DNA of 44,165 nucleotides from Candidatus Gastranaerophilales bacterium (GTDB lineage Bacteria; Cyanobacteriota; Vampirovibrionia; Gastranaerophilales; Gastranaerophilaceae): the NCBI GenBank assembly GCA_944326015.1, contig CALVCJ010000008.1:1-44165 (forward strand). The letters run 5' to 3'. Position 1 is the first letter of the stretch. Each line of letters starts with the position of its first letter. Positions 25,626 to 35,041 of the stretch are shown piece after piece. The notes under the pieces are model-generated. The model saw only the letters and a program-made list of their open reading frames with translations. It had not been told where the DNA came from and made no database searches. Position numbers and translations under genes: made by a program.

Positions 25626-26678
25626 TTATATGTTCATTGCTTTTAGAATTTCAGTCATATTGACAGGTGTCTTTTTAACGTCTGAATTTGAATATTTAAT
25701 TGCATTATCAGGATCTTTTAAGCCGTTGCCTGTTAATATGCAGACAATTTTTGTGCCTTCTTTAATTTGGTCTTTAAACTTGATTAATCCTGCTACAGAT
25801 GCAGCGCTTGCCGGTTCAGCAAGTATGCCTTCGGTTGATGCTATCATTTTGTATGCTTTTACTATTTCTTCATCGGTTACAAAATTAATCATGCCTTTGC
25901 TTTCATCTCTTGCAGCTTCTGCAAATTTCCAGCTTGCAGGATTTCCTATACGGATTGCAGTTGCAAGAGTTTCAGGGTGCATAATTCTTTCTCCTCTAAC
26001 AATTGCAGCGGCACCTTCAGCCTCAAATCCCATCATTTTAGGTAAAGAAGAAATCTTACCTGCTTCATGCCACTGTTTGTAACCTTTCCAGTAAGCCGTT
26101 ATATTTCCTGCGTTTCCTACAGGAATAAAGTGATAGTGAGGTGCCTGCCCAAGAGCATTACAAATTTCAAAAGCACCCGTTTTCTGGCCTTCAATTCTAT
26201 AAGGGTTGACAGAATTTACAAGGGTAATCGGGTAATTATTTGAAATTTTACGTACCATTTCAAGCGCTTCATCAAAGTTACCTTCAATCGCAATAATTTC
26301 AGCACCGTACATCATTGCCTGCGAGAGTTTGCCAAGTGCTATATAACCGTCAGGAATTAATACAAAAGTTCTCATCCCAGCTTTTGCACCATATGCGGCT
26401 GCTGATGCTGATGTGTTTCCTGTTGAGGCGCATATAATTGCTCCTGCTCCTGCTTCTTTTGCTTTTGAAACAGCCATTGTCATACCGCGGTCTTTAAAGC
26501 TTCCTGTCGGGTTGCAGCCTTCAAATTTTAAATAAATTTCAGCATCTAAACCTATTTTTTTAGCCAGATTTTCAGCTTTAATCAAAGGCGTATTCCCTTC
26601 ATTTAGTGTAACAACTGGAGTTTTTTCTGTTACCGGCAAGTATTCTTTGAATGTATTTATTAATCCCTTGTAATACAT
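25626..26678 (-). CDS. thrC: Threonine synthase
   Basis: PLP enzyme making threonine from O-phosphohomoserine. 350 residues, the short form. NEGNTPL near 26-32, PLP Lys62 in GSFKDRGM, the Ser/Thr/Asn phosphate loop [18 protein letters not shown], and LTGNGLKDP near the C-terminus. SD GAGGTAATT upstream. The homoserine dehydrogenase gene lies upstream on the same strand, separated by a 300-bp repeat-bearing gap; homoserine kinase is not in the window. Confidence 0.95.
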   Translation of the reverse strand: MYYKGLINTFKEYLPVTEKTPVVTLNEGNTPLIKAENLAKKIGLDAEIYLKFEGCNPTGSFKDRGMTMAVSKAKEAGAGAIICASTGNTSASAAAYGAKAGMRTFVLIPDGYIALGKLSQAMMYGAEIIAIEGNFDEALEMVRKISNNYPITLVNSVNPYRIEGQKTGAFEICNALGQAPHYHFIPVGNAGNITAYWKGYKQWHEAGKISSLPKMMGFEAEGAAAIVRGERIMHPETLATAIRIGNPASWKFAEAARDESKGMINFVTDEEIVKAYKMIASTEGILAEPASAASVAGLIKFKDQIKEGTKIVCILTGNGLKDPDNAIKYSNSDVKKTPVNMTEILKAMNI

Positions 26679-26844
26679 ATAATTACCTCTTTTTATAAAT
26701 TAAATTCTAATATAAAAAATATTAGAAGGCAATTTATATTTTAAGGGACTTATATCGCAGTTTATAATAAATAGTCTCGATATGTTACTCCTGAAATAAA
26801 TTCAGGGCGGACTCTGAACTCGTTTCAGGGTCTAACTGATGAGA

Positions 26845-26869
26845 GATGCTGAAACAAGTTCAGCATGAC
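26845..26869. repeat. 25-nt dispersed palindromic repeat, copy 2
   Basis: Stem ATGCTGAA / TTCAGCAT with ACAAG loop and trailing GAC. Same length as the copy at 15993-16017; 21 of 25 bases match, and the four differences keep both base pairs. Confidence 0.75.
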
Positions 26870-26914
26870 GATTGCAGCTATTTTTAGTGTGAACTGCGAT
26901 ATTAGTCCTATTTT

Positions 26915-26977
26915 AACACTCACCCAAATTTAAACTTGAGCTAAGGCGAAAGTTAGAAATTCGGGTGAGTGTTTTTA
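26915..26977. terminator. Long hairpin after hom
   Basis: AACACTCACCC pairs with GGGTGAGTGTT around a 37-base loop that contains AACTT/AAGTT; T-run on the plus strand side. On the minus strand it follows the hom stop by a few bases. Confidence 0.65.
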
Positions 26978-28246
26978 TTATACCTGAACTCTTATTAGGC
27001 TCTGAACTTTGTTGCCATCTTGCTCAATTAGATTTATTGCATTTTGCATATTTTTTTCTTTAACAAGTTCGGTGATTACAGTAATATCTGCTGTATTGTC
27101 GTCAGAAACACAGCGCTGAACAATGCTTGCCAGACTTATATCATTATCAGCGCAGATAGTTCCGATTTTTCCGATAACCCCTTTATTATTTTTAGCATTG
27201 ATAGATATGTAATATTTGTTTGTTGTATCAGAAATGTCAATCATTTGTGCATCTTCTGAGTGTCTGCATCTCATCATTGGCAGAATATAATCCGATGTAT
27301 TTAATTCCGCTGCTATTGCAAGAATATCTCCGACAACCGAGCTTGCTGTGGGAAATTCTCCCGCCCCCGGGCCTGAAAGTGTAATACTCCCGACTGGATG
27401 CCCGCTTAAAGATACAGCATTTGTAACGTAATCTATATGTGCAAGAGTTGATTTTTTTGAAACAAGCATTGGATGAACTCTTACATCTGCATTACCGTCT
27501 TCATCCATATGAGCTGATGCTATGAGTTTAATTTTATAACCTAAATCATTTGCTGCTTTCATATCTTCTGCACGGATTTTTGTAATTCCTTCACGGTATA
27601 CATTTTCAATTTTAATACGTTTATTAAAAGTTATTGAAGCGAGTGTTGCAATTTTATATGCTGCATCGAACCCTTCAACATCACCTGTGGGGTCAGATTC
27701 CGCATACCCGAGTTTTTGCGCTTCTTTTAAGACATCTGAATACTGCGCGCCTTCAACATCCATTTTTGTCAGGATATAATTTGTTGTACCATTGACGATT
27801 GCTTCAATGTGATTAATTTTATTGCCGGCGAGAATTGTTTTTAAAGGCATTATAATCGGTATACCGCCTGCAATTGCGGCTTCATAAAGAATGACTTTAT
27901 TATATTTTTCGGCTATCGCAAAAATTTCTTCTCCGCGTTTAGCGAGAAGTTCTTTGTTTGCGGTAACAATGTGTTTGCCGTTTTTCAGTGCCTCTGCAAT
28001 CAAATCAAACGCAGGCTCAAGCCCTCCAACAAGCTCCACAACTATATCAATATCGGGATTTTGAACAACTTCAAAAGGATTATCCGTAAGCAGAGATGTG
28101 TCAAGTCCTCCAATATTGCGGGGTTTATTAATGTTTTTAACCGCAATTTTAACAATTTCTACATTATCAAAATTCTTTAAAGTTTTAAATACTCCTGAAC
28201 CGACTGTCCCAAGTCCTATAAGTCCGATTTTTATTTTCTTTTCCAT
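26978..28246 (-). CDS. hom: Homoserine dehydrogenase
   Basis: NAD(P)-dependent reduction of aspartate semialdehyde to homoserine. 422 residues: GLIGLGTVGSGV near 7-18, TANKELLAKRG, AIAGGIPI, the catalytic region EGFDAAYKIATLA, and a C-terminal ACT domain from about 345 (ISINAKNNKGVIGKIG), the usual site of threonine feedback. Monofunctional (no kinase domain). TACAAT preceded by TGT (extended -10) ends six bases before the ATG and there is no SD, so probably leaderless. Confidence 0.95.
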   Translation of the reverse strand: MEKKIKIGLIGLGTVGSGVFKTLKNFDNVEIVKIAVKNINKPRNIGGLDTSLLTDNPFEVVQNPDIDIVVELVGGLEPAFDLIAEALKNGKHIVTANKELLAKRGEEIFAIAEKYNKVILYEAAIAGGIPIIMPLKTILAGNKINHIEAIVNGTTNYILTKMDVEGAQYSDVLKEAQKLGYAESDPTGDVEGFDAAYKIATLASITFNKRIKIENVYREGITKIRAEDMKAANDLGYKIKLIASAHMDEDGNADVRVHPMLVSKKSTLAHIDYVTNAVSLSGHPVGSITLSGPGAGEFPTASSVVGDILAIAAELNTSDYILPMMRCRHSEDAQMIDISDTTNKYYISINAKNNKGVIGKIGTICADNDISLASIVQRCVSDDNTADITVITELVKEKNMQNAINLIEQDGNKVQSLIRVQV

Positions 28247-28280
28247 ATCAGGATTGTAACATAAATAAAAAAAAATTTTT

Positions 28281-28562
28281 TTATTTTTTACCTAACAACA
28301 TTTTGATAATCGTAACAATCTTTTCAATCAGTTTTGAAATATAAGATTTTTCTTCAGGCATTTCAGGCTCTTTGTCAAATGTAAAGATATCGCCCTCATC
28401 TTTTTTCATAAAAATACTTTCATCAAGATATCTTCTTTCCTTTTTGTCTTCTTTTTCTCCTTGAGCCATATAACCGAGGTTCCCGGCACCGCCGTCATTT
28501 TGCATAGATGCCGCTGCTTTGATTACCGGTTTTGTGCTTAAAACATTTACATCAAAACTCAT
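28281..28562 (-). CDS. Small acidic/basic protein with C-terminal amphipathic helix, unknown
   Basis: 93 residues from MSFDVNVLS. A longer start, MVKV four codons upstream, sits too close to AAGG. Gly/Asn-rich stretch NDGGAGNLGYMAQ, a charged middle (EKEDKKERRYLDES) and a hydrophobic-basic C-terminus (LIEKIVTIIKMLLGKK) that could lie on the membrane. No family recognised. Confidence 0.6.
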   Translation of the reverse strand: MSFDVNVLSTKPVIKAAASMQNDGGAGNLGYMAQGEKEDKKERRYLDESIFMKKDEGDIFTFDKEPEMPEEKSYISKLIEKIVTIIKMLLGKK

Positions 28563-28704
28563 AACTTTTACCATACCTTACGGCTTTCTTTTTATAAACT
28601 TGGCTTGCCGTAATCCTTTCTTTTTCCCTTTCATATATATAAAGTATTTTTCATGAAGAAATGTTACAATTTTTTGAAGTTTGTAACAAAATATTTACAA
28701 TACG

Positions 28705-29292
28705 TTAATCAATGGTTTTTATAACACTCTGGCACTTAAATCCTATTTCAAATAAGTCACGTTTTCGGATTGCACCAGAAATATCAGGTTTATAAGTTGA
28801 ATTTTTACCGGATAAAACAATTTCTGCTATTTTATTCTTTTCATCAAAGTTAATTTTTATTTTCTCAATAAAATTAAAGTCACCCTTTCCTAATCCGTCA
28901 GCAAGTTTTAATATTCCTCCGAGACGTTTTACTGTTTTGCGGTCTTTTTTTTCAAATGTGTTATAAACCTCATGTTCATTTTTGTCCGGCAGCCCTCCTC
29001 TGTGGTAACGGCATATACAGCCTATAATTTTTGTTTCTCTGTCGTCAAATCCTTCAAGACCGTCTTCTATAATCATTTTCATGGAATGTTTGTTGTGGCT
29101 TTTCACTTCTATAAAATAGCCGATATCATGCAAAAGAGCAGCGGCAGAAAGGTATTTTCGCTCCTTTGAACTCATTTCATGCAATTTTTGTTCTGCTTCA
29201 TCAAAAATCATCATGGCAATTTTCTCAACCGCATAAGCATGTAAGGTATTATTTGAAAATTTGTTAAGCATTTCTTGAGCAGACAATTTCAT
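28705..29292 (-). CDS. HD-domain phosphohydrolase (Ppx/GppA C-terminal type)
   Basis: 195 residues. HD motif ALLHDIGYFIE near 52-62, then SHNKHS, CRYHRGGLP and LKLADGLG, the order seen in the HD domain that follows exopolyphosphatase/GppA domains; here it stands alone. Two-metal phosphohydrolase with unknown substrate, possibly a nucleotide alarmone or polyphosphate. SD CAGGA. Divergent from the GGDEF gene. Confidence 0.82.
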   Translation of the reverse strand: MKLSAQEMLNKFSNNTLHAYAVEKIAMMIFDEAEQKLHEMSSKERKYLSAAALLHDIGYFIEVKSHNKHSMKMIIEDGLEGFDDRETKIIGCICRYHRGGLPDKNEHEVYNTFEKKDRKTVKRLGGILKLADGLGKGDFNFIEKIKINFDEKNKIAEIVLSGKNSTYKPDISGAIRKRDLFEIGFKCQSVIKTID

Positions 29293-29357
29293 AATTCCTG
29301 TTCATTTTAGCAAAAAAATGGATTACGAACAATATTTTTGGTATTATAAAATTGGTT

Positions 29358-30014
29358 ATGGAAAATATAGATATAAAAAATACTAATTTTGAAATCCCCT
29401 CGGATGTATTAGATGAAATTCAGAAGAATATAGAACACATAATAAAAAGTTTTGACGTTCCCGAAGATAATAAAACTGAAGTTATAAAAAAAATTAATTT
29501 TATGTATACACAGACAAAACAATTGTCAGTGACTGATCCTTTGACACGGCTTTATAACCGGCGCCGGTTTGAGAGTGATATTGTTCGCGAATATGCGCGT
29601 GCAAAACGGTATAAAAGCCCTCTGAGTCTTGCAATTATCGACATAGATTTTTTCAAAAAAATTAATGATACATACGGGCATTCTTGCGGGGATTATGTTT
29701 TAAGTGAACTTGCTTACCTCATGATTAATAATTTCCGTCAGACAGATATTATATGCAGATACGGCGGAGAGGAATTCGCGGTAATTTTGACTGAAACGCC
29801 TGCCACAAATGTCATTATTCCGCTTGAAAGATTAAGAAAAACCGTAGAAAGTTACAACTTTAAATATCAGGGCCAATTACTTAATATAACAATAAGTATT
29901 GGGGTAAGTTCAAATATAAATTTTGCTGACGCACTTCAAATGTTCGATGATGCAGATAATGCCTTATACGAGGCAAAAAAACTGGGTCGGAATATGATTA
30001 GGTCTTCCGAGTAA
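29358..30014 (+). CDS. GGDEF-domain diguanylate cyclase
   Basis: 218 residues from MENIDIKNTN. A ~60-residue helical N-terminus, then a GGDEF domain: DPLTRLYNRRRFE, IDIDFFKKINDTYGH, and the active-site loop RYGGEEFAV (GGEEF). Predicted to make cyclic di-GMP; the residues four to five before GGEEF do not form an RxxD inhibitory site. TATAAA lies seven bases before the ATG with no SD, another near-leaderless start. No transmembrane segment. Confidence 0.93.
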   Translation: MENIDIKNTNFEIPSDVLDEIQKNIEHIIKSFDVPEDNKTEVIKKINFMYTQTKQLSVTDPLTRLYNRRRFESDIVREYARAKRYKSPLSLAIIDIDFFKKINDTYGHSCGDYVLSELAYLMINNFRQTDIICRYGGEEFAVILTETPATNVIIPLERLRKTVESYNFKYQGQLLNITISIGVSSNINFADALQMFDDADNALYEAKKLGRNMIRSSE

Positions 30015-30050
30015 TAAAAATATTAATATAAAGAAAGTAGGATTATTTTT

Positions 30051-30398
30051 ATGAAAAAAAATATATGTACAATTTTGGTTTCGGTAATGTTATTAAACGG
30101 TATTGTTTTTGCAGAGGAATACACATCGGTACATGCTGAGCATATTCTTGTTAAGACAGCTGCAGAAGCACAACAGATAAAAAAAGCCATAGATAACGGC
30201 GCAAGTTTTGAAGATTATGCAAGGACATATTCGCTTTGTCCTTCCGGACGCAATGGCGGGGATTTAGGCTATTTTGAACACGGTCAGATGGTCAAAGAAT
30301 TTGAAAAAGCAGCGTTCAACACACCAGTAGGCGAAGTATCAAACCCTGTTTATACGCAATTCGGCTGGCATTTGATTAAAGTTCTTGACAAAAAGTAA
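30051..30398 (+). CDS. Exported parvulin-type peptidyl-prolyl isomerase
   Basis: 115 residues: signal peptide of about 21 residues (cleavage after VFA), then one rotamase domain with AEHILVKT, YSLCPSGRNGGDLGYFEHGQM, FEKAAF and TQFGWHLIKV. This is a minimal PpiC-like enzyme, assisting folding of exported proteins. Located 34 bp before the pilin gene, which may be a client. Confidence 0.92.
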   Translation: MKKNICTILVSVMLLNGIVFAEEYTSVHAEHILVKTAAEAQQIKKAIDNGASFEDYARTYSLCPSGRNGGDLGYFEHGQMVKEFEKAAFNTPVGEVSNPVYTQFGWHLIKVLDKK

Positions 30399-30432
30399 TA
30401 TTTTAATAATAATAGAATTAGGAGGTAGAAAA

Positions 30433-31192
30433 ATGTTTAATAGAGACGCTTTGAGACTCCCCCCCCCCGCGAAACCTAAGCAGTTTAAAGGCTTTCACTC
30501 TTGCAGAAGTTTTAATTACACTCGGGATAATTGGAATAGTTGCTGCGATGACTTTGCCTGTACTTGTTCAAAACCACAGAAATAAAGTTGTTGAAACAAG
30601 GCTGAAAAAATTTTACACAACGATTAATCAGGCAATAAAAATGTCAGAACTTGAAAATGGTGATAAAAAATACTGGTTTTCTTCATTTTATGGAGCTGAT
30701 TTTGATGATGAGGGGCACATGATAGCCGGAACAATAAAGATTGAAGAGTGGTTTAATAAATATTTAGCACCTTATATAAAAACCGTTAAACAAGAAACTT
30801 TATCTGATCGTTCATTTATAGTGTATTTTGCTGACGGCTCGGCTATGAGATTTTATTCGGGAACTATGACAGATATATTTTTTTATCCGGGCAGTCCAGA
30901 AAAATGTTGGAAACGCTATAATAATAGTAAATACAACTACAACATACATATACCCAACGGAAAATGTCAGTTTGCATTTGGTTTTTCCCCATTTAGTACA
31001 AGCCCAGCCTGGAAATATCATTACGACAAAGGAATTGAACCTTATAAATTCGCATGGAATGGTGATGTAAAAAAATTGAGAGACGGTTCAAGATACGCAT
31101 GTACCGGCAATGAGCCGCACTATTGTACAACTCTCATACAGCAGAATAACTGGACTATTCCAAAGGATTATCCTTACAGGGTTAGTTATTAA
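30433..31192 (+). pseudogene. Type IV pilin-like protein, frameshifted at a ten-C tract
   Basis: ATG at 30433 with AGGAGG eight bases upstream opens MFNRDALRLPPP, then the frame is lost at C10 (30459-30468). Removing one C joins it to a frame reading RNLSSLKA-FTLAEVLITLGIIG and on to 31192. That is a classic prepilin: short charged leader, cleavage before Phe, Glu at +5, hydrophobic helix, then a ~190-residue globular domain (TRLKKFYTTINQAIK...). The restored protein would have about 250 residues. Either a homopolymer sequencing error or a phase-OFF allele. Confidence 0.85.
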
Positions 31193-31251
31193 ACCATTTG
31201 TTGAGGCAGTATGTTTTAATTTAGAAGCCTTTAAACTGTAATATAAAGGTT

Positions 31252-32586
31252 TTATTTGCCTATACAAAAGTTATCAAAGATGTTATTCAGAATTTCATCG
31301 GTCACAACTTCGCCGGTAATTTCGTCCAAAAACAGAAGCGCAGATTTTAAATCTATAGAGATTAAATCCTGAAGTTCATGAATTTCCGCAGCATTGAGTG
31401 CCTGAATTAAGCTTTCTCTGCATTTTTCAAGGCAGTCCTGCTGACGTTTGTTAGTGACAAATTCCATATCTTCAAGAGAAAAATTGTATGCTGTTTCTTT
31501 GATTTTTTCTTTTAGTTCACTCAATCCTTCCTGCGACTTGCATGAAAGATAAAAAACTCCATCTTTTCTTTCTGTTACAAGGTCTGATTTGTTTGCGATT
31601 ATAATATGATTTTTATCTTTTATCATATCAAGAATTATGCTGTCATCTTCATCCATCTCTTTTGAAGCGTCATATAAAAACAGTATCAGATCAGCTTCTC
31701 CTGCAGATTGTTTAGAGTATTCAATTCCAATTTCTTCAACTTTACCGACTTCATTGTTATCACGAATTCCGGCAGTATCAATAAGAGTTATTGCAACATC
31801 CCAGTCAAGAGTTTCTTTCAATACATCTCTTGTAGTTCCTGCAATATCTGTTACTATTGCACGCTCAACATTTAACAGTGTATTAAAAAGCGACGATTTG
31901 CCAACATTCGGTTTTCCCACAATTGCAATTTTAATACCCTGTCGCATAATATTTGAACAATTTGCCGATGAAAGAATTTTATTTACTTTTTCAAGTACCT
32001 TTTTAAGTTCTAATATTATATAATCATATTCAGGTTCTACAACATCTTCCGGGAAATCAATTCCCGCTATAATTTTTGACAGAACATCAAATATATCCTG
32101 CCTGATTTCCTTTATTTTCACCCCCAGAACACCAGACAAATTTTTAGCAGACTGTTTTGCAAAGTCCCGAGTTTTTGCATGAATTAAATCTGCAACTGCC
32201 TCTGCCTGTGACAAATCCATTTTTTTATTTAAAAATGCACGTTTTGTAAATTCTCCTCGTTGCGCCATACGGGCTCCGTTTTTAAGTACAACATCAAGGA
32301 TATTTCTTACAACATTAATACCGCCGTGGCAGTGAATTTCAATTACATCTTCTCCTGTATAACTTTTTGGATTTTTGAAGGGAAGAAGCAGGACTTCATC
32401 AATTTTTTTATCACCGTCAACTATCCAGCCATGAGAAATTTTATTTGCTTCAATATTGGTTTTTGAATAAATTTTATCAATTATATCAAAACTCCGGCTG
32501 CCGGAAATTCTTATAACTCCGACACCGCCGGTTCCTATTGGTGTTGCAATTGCAGCTATTGTGTCAAATTCCTGTAAAATATTCAT
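31252..32586 (-). CDS. mnmE: tRNA modification GTPase MnmE
   Basis: With MnmG makes the 5-carboxymethylaminomethyl group on wobble U34 of certain tRNAs. 444 residues from MNILQEFDTIAAIATP. N-terminal folate-binding domain, G1 GKPNVGKSS at about 224-232, DIAGTTRD, DTAGIRD, NKSD, and the C-terminal FCIGK with the essential Cys. TATAAT ends six bases before the ATG; no SD. mnmG is not in the window. Confidence 0.96.
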   Translation of the reverse strand: MNILQEFDTIAAIATPIGTGGVGVIRISGSRSFDIIDKIYSKTNIEANKISHGWIVDGDKKIDEVLLLPFKNPKSYTGEDVIEIHCHGGINVVRNILDVVLKNGARMAQRGEFTKRAFLNKKMDLSQAEAVADLIHAKTRDFAKQSAKNLSGVLGVKIKEIRQDIFDVLSKIIAGIDFPEDVVEPEYDYIILELKKVLEKVNKILSSANCSNIMRQGIKIAIVGKPNVGKSSLFNTLLNVERAIVTDIAGTTRDVLKETLDWDVAITLIDTAGIRDNNEVGKVEEIGIEYSKQSAGEADLILFLYDASKEMDEDDSIILDMIKDKNHIIIANKSDLVTERKDGVFYLSCKSQEGLSELKEKIKETAYNFSLEDMEFVTNKRQQDCLEKCRESLIQALNAAEIHELQDLISIDLKSALLFLDEITGEVVTDEILNNIFDNFCIGK

Positions 32587-32616
32587 AAAATTATTATATA
32601 CCAAAGTAAAAATATC

Positions 32617-33939
32617 TTATGATACAAATTTTATTAACTTTTTAATATCCTTATTCCACAATCCGTTCCAGTTGCGGATAATCACGTCTGCAGGCGTTAT
32701 ATCATTCATGGTATATTCTTTTATTGTATCAAGGTATTTTTCTTCTCCTAAATCCATTTCTATCAAAGACTTTTCAGCAATATACAAAATTTCTTTTGCT
32801 ATATCTTTTACAAAATATTCTCCAATTTTTGTATTCAGAGCACTTTTAGGAACATTGTAGCGAAGCTCCGAAAAATCACGATATGCAAACGATTTGAGTA
32901 ATTCTTCCACTTCTCCCATTGCCGTACGGCTGTATAAAATTCCTTTGTATATTGCAAGAATTGCATATTGCAACCCTTTGCCGTTGCAGTCATGATTTCG
33001 TATTTCAACAAAATTTCGCAGACGCACTTCGGGAAAATAAAGATTAGCTTGGAGTTTAAAATCATCCAAATTAGCTGTGAAATCTTCAAATCCGTTTTCA
33101 ATAAATTCGGAAAAATTAATTTTTCCGTTAACAGGAATTGCGCCAGATTCACGGTTTATAAATATCATTGGGGACTGAAGAACATAGCCAATGTATTCTT
33201 CAAAAGAAAATTTGTCGTCAATCTGTCCTACAAATCCGCATCTGTCATTATCTGTATTGAGCCAGCTCAGGGCGCGAAAACTCTTATAACCTGTTTCAAC
33301 TCCGCCTCTTATCGGAGAATTTGCAAACATTGCAGTCATAAAAGGGGCGAGTTTGTTTGCGATACGGAATTTGTCCATGGCATCTTCTTCGCTTTCGAAA
33401 TCTATACAGCACTGAATTCCGGCAGTTTCTCTCATCATAACATCTGATAAAATTCCCCAGAGATATTTTGCCATTAAATGATATCTTTTTTTAGGAATAA
33501 GACTGATTGATTTGTGTGTGGATAGCGGCGAAACGCCGTAGTTTAAAAGTGATATGCCTGATTTATCGAGAATAGGCTTCATTTGTTTATCAAGTTCGTC
33601 AATTCTTTTTTTGAGTTCATCAATTGTTTTTTCGGGTTTCAAACTCAGTTCAATCTGGCATCCGGGTTCAAGCGTAACCGTGTCATGCACCTGCTTAAGA
33701 CCTATTATATTGTAATCATCGGTTATGTAATCCCAGTTTTCTTCCTTTGCGAAATTCCTTAAAAAATTACATATCCCGAATTCGGATAAATAATCCGCGG
33801 CCTTTGATGTTACGGAAAATATCGGCAGTCGTTCGTATTCAATACCTATATTTTGCTGTTCCCTCGATTTGCAGCCGGATTTGAACAAATTTAAAATTTC
33901 TTTTTTATCTAATTTTTCCTGTGTTTGAATGTTTGTCAC
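32617..33939 (-). CDS. gshA: Glutamate-cysteine ligase (GCS2, plant/alphaproteobacterial type)
   Basis: First step of glutathione synthesis: joins glutamate and cysteine using ATP. 440 residues. Motifs NIGIEYERLPI, TLEPGCQIELS, YGVSPLS, MMRETAGIQCCIDF and PEVRLRNFVEIRNHDC match the GCS2 family. Starts at GTG with GGGGG six bases upstream. No glutathione synthetase gene nearby. gamma-Glutamylcysteine may therefore be a final or exported product, but the missing gene may simply be elsewhere. Confidence 0.9.
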   Translation of the reverse strand: MTNIQTQEKLDKKEILNLFKSGCKSREQQNIGIEYERLPIFSVTSKAADYLSEFGICNFLRNFAKEENWDYITDDYNIIGLKQVHDTVTLEPGCQIELSLKPEKTIDELKKRIDELDKQMKPILDKSGISLLNYGVSPLSTHKSISLIPKKRYHLMAKYLWGILSDVMMRETAGIQCCIDFESEEDAMDKFRIANKLAPFMTAMFANSPIRGGVETGYKSFRALSWLNTDNDRCGFVGQIDDKFSFEEYIGYVLQSPMIFINRESGAIPVNGKINFSEFIENGFEDFTANLDDFKLQANLYFPEVRLRNFVEIRNHDCNGKGLQYAILAIYKGILYSRTAMGEVEELLKSFAYRDFSELRYNVPKSALNTKIGEYFVKDIAKEILYIAEKSLIEMDLGEEKYLDTIKEYTMNDITPADVIIRNWNGLWNKDIKKLIKFVS

Positions 33940-34029
33940 ATTTACCCCCTATCCAATTATATCATCCACAAAATTATCAAAAAACTTTTTTTAAAACATT
34001 TACCTGTGTGTGGTATTATTATAGGTAAG

Positions 34030-34950
34030 ATGAACTACTACGAACGGGCAAAATATTTTAGAACAAAAAAAAGACTCGGCCAGAATTTTTTGATAGACGG
34101 GCAGACGATTTCCGATATCATTGATTTTGCGAATATCAAGCCTGATGATACGATAATTGAAATAGGCCCCGGAGTTGGCTTTGTAACAGAACAGCTCGTT
34201 AAGCATGCTAAAAAAGTTATTGCAATTGAACTGGATGAAGAAGCAATTAAGGAGCTTAAAAAGCTTGATGCGCCAAATCTTACAATTATTCATAATGATA
34301 TCTTGAAACAGGATTTATCAGAACTTTGCGAGGGAAAAGTCAAGGTTGTTGCAAATATACCTTATTATATTACAAGTCCTATTATTGCTCATCTTCTAGG
34401 AGAAGTTGATGATTTGAATAACAAAAACAGAAATAAAATAACAGATATTCTCCTTATGGTTCAAGAAGAAGTTGCAAGAAGAATGGCGGCAGATGAAAAT
34501 TCTTCAGGCAAACAATACGGACTTTTGACAATTTTATCGCAGTTTTGGGCAGATGTAAAAATTATGAAACTTGTCGGCAGACGGTCATTTTATCCTGCCC
34601 CGAAAGTTAATTCTGCCATTGTAAAGTTAGAGGTAAGAGAAAAACCTCTTCTTGATTTAACAGATTACACACATTTCAGGAAAACCGTTAAGGCAGGATT
34701 TTCGCAGAGAAGAAAGAATATTAAAAACTGTCTTTTATCAGCAGGTTTTCCAAAGGAAAAAATACAAAATGCGCTTGTTAAACTCGGGCTAGGTGAAAAT
34801 GTGCGCGGGGAAAAACTTTCAATAGAAATGTTCGGGCGATTATCAGAAGAATTGCTGGATATTTCACCCACCCGGAAATCGGAGATTTCCACCCTCCCCT
34901 CAAGGGAGGGTAGTGATACCGTTTTACCTGAGTCGAAGCAAGAGGATTAA
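34030..34950 (+). CDS. rsmA: 16S rRNA (adenine1518/1519-N6)-dimethyltransferase, with a repeat-encoded tail
   Basis: Dimethylates two adjacent adenines near the 3' end of 16S rRNA. 306 residues from MNYYERAKYF, with KKRLGQNFL, IGPGVGFVTEQL, ELDEEAI, NDILKQD and the catalytic NIPYYITSP. The domain ends at about EELLDI; the last ~28 residues (PTRKSEISTLPSREG...) are encoded by the 97-nt repeat at 34865-34961. Promoter: extended -10 TGG-TATTAT at 34011-34019, leader only a few bases. Upstream frame extensions are not supported. Confidence 0.94.
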   Translation: MNYYERAKYFRTKKRLGQNFLIDGQTISDIIDFANIKPDDTIIEIGPGVGFVTEQLVKHAKKVIAIELDEEAIKELKKLDAPNLTIIHNDILKQDLSELCEGKVKVVANIPYYITSPIIAHLLGEVDDLNNKNRNKITDILLMVQEEVARRMAADENSSGKQYGLLTILSQFWADVKIMKLVGRRSFYPAPKVNSAIVKLEVREKPLLDLTDYTHFRKTVKAGFSQRRKNIKNCLLSAGFPKEKIQNALVKLGLGENVRGEKLSIEMFGRLSEELLDISPTRKSEISTLPSREGSDTVLPESKQED

Positions 34951-34961
34951 GGGAGTGGGTG
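34865..34961. repeat. 97-nt structured repeat, copy A
   Basis: Ends CACCCACCC ... GTGGGTG (inverted). Internal hairpins GGAAATC/GATTTCC and CCCTCCC/GGGAGGG. Overlaps the rsmA 3' end. The first ~59 bases are nearly identical to copy C at 35388-35484. Confidence 0.9.
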
Positions 34962-34994
34962 TTTTATGAAAGTTTTACGTAAAATAAATAAAAA

Positions 34995-35038
34995 TACCGT
35001 TTCCCCTCCCTTGAGGGGAGGGGATTAAGGGGTGGGTG
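34995..35038. repeat. Half-copy B of the 97-nt repeat
   Basis: Matches the right half of copy A (TACCGTTT ... GATTAAGGGGTGGGTG) with CCCTCCC-TTGA-GGGAGGG-like pairing. It ends three bases before the DUF559 start codon and supplies its G-rich SD-like sequence. Confidence 0.85.
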
Positions 35039-35041
35039 AAA

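Larger units (their letters stand above)
26679..26977. other. 300-bp intergenic region with palindromes and a long hairpin
   Basis: Contains a repeat block at 26788-26830 (CCTGAA-ATAAA-TTCAGG and an inverted CTGAACTCGTTTCAG) related to 41541-41580, the 25-nt palindromic repeat copy 2 at 26845-26869, and an 11-bp stem (26915-26925 with 26963-26973) that can act as a terminator for hom. No ORF. Confidence 0.6.

Noticed and set aside
26830-26870. CTGATGAG near 26836, suggestive of a hammerhead ribozyme core
   Set aside because: The conserved GAAA and the paired stems are not in place; the sequence is explained by the palindromic repeat that follows.
34964-35029. 18-codon ORF between repeat copies A and B (starts MKVLRKINKN)
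   Set aside because: Its 3' half is repeat sequence and its SD is only the repeat end; no independent support.
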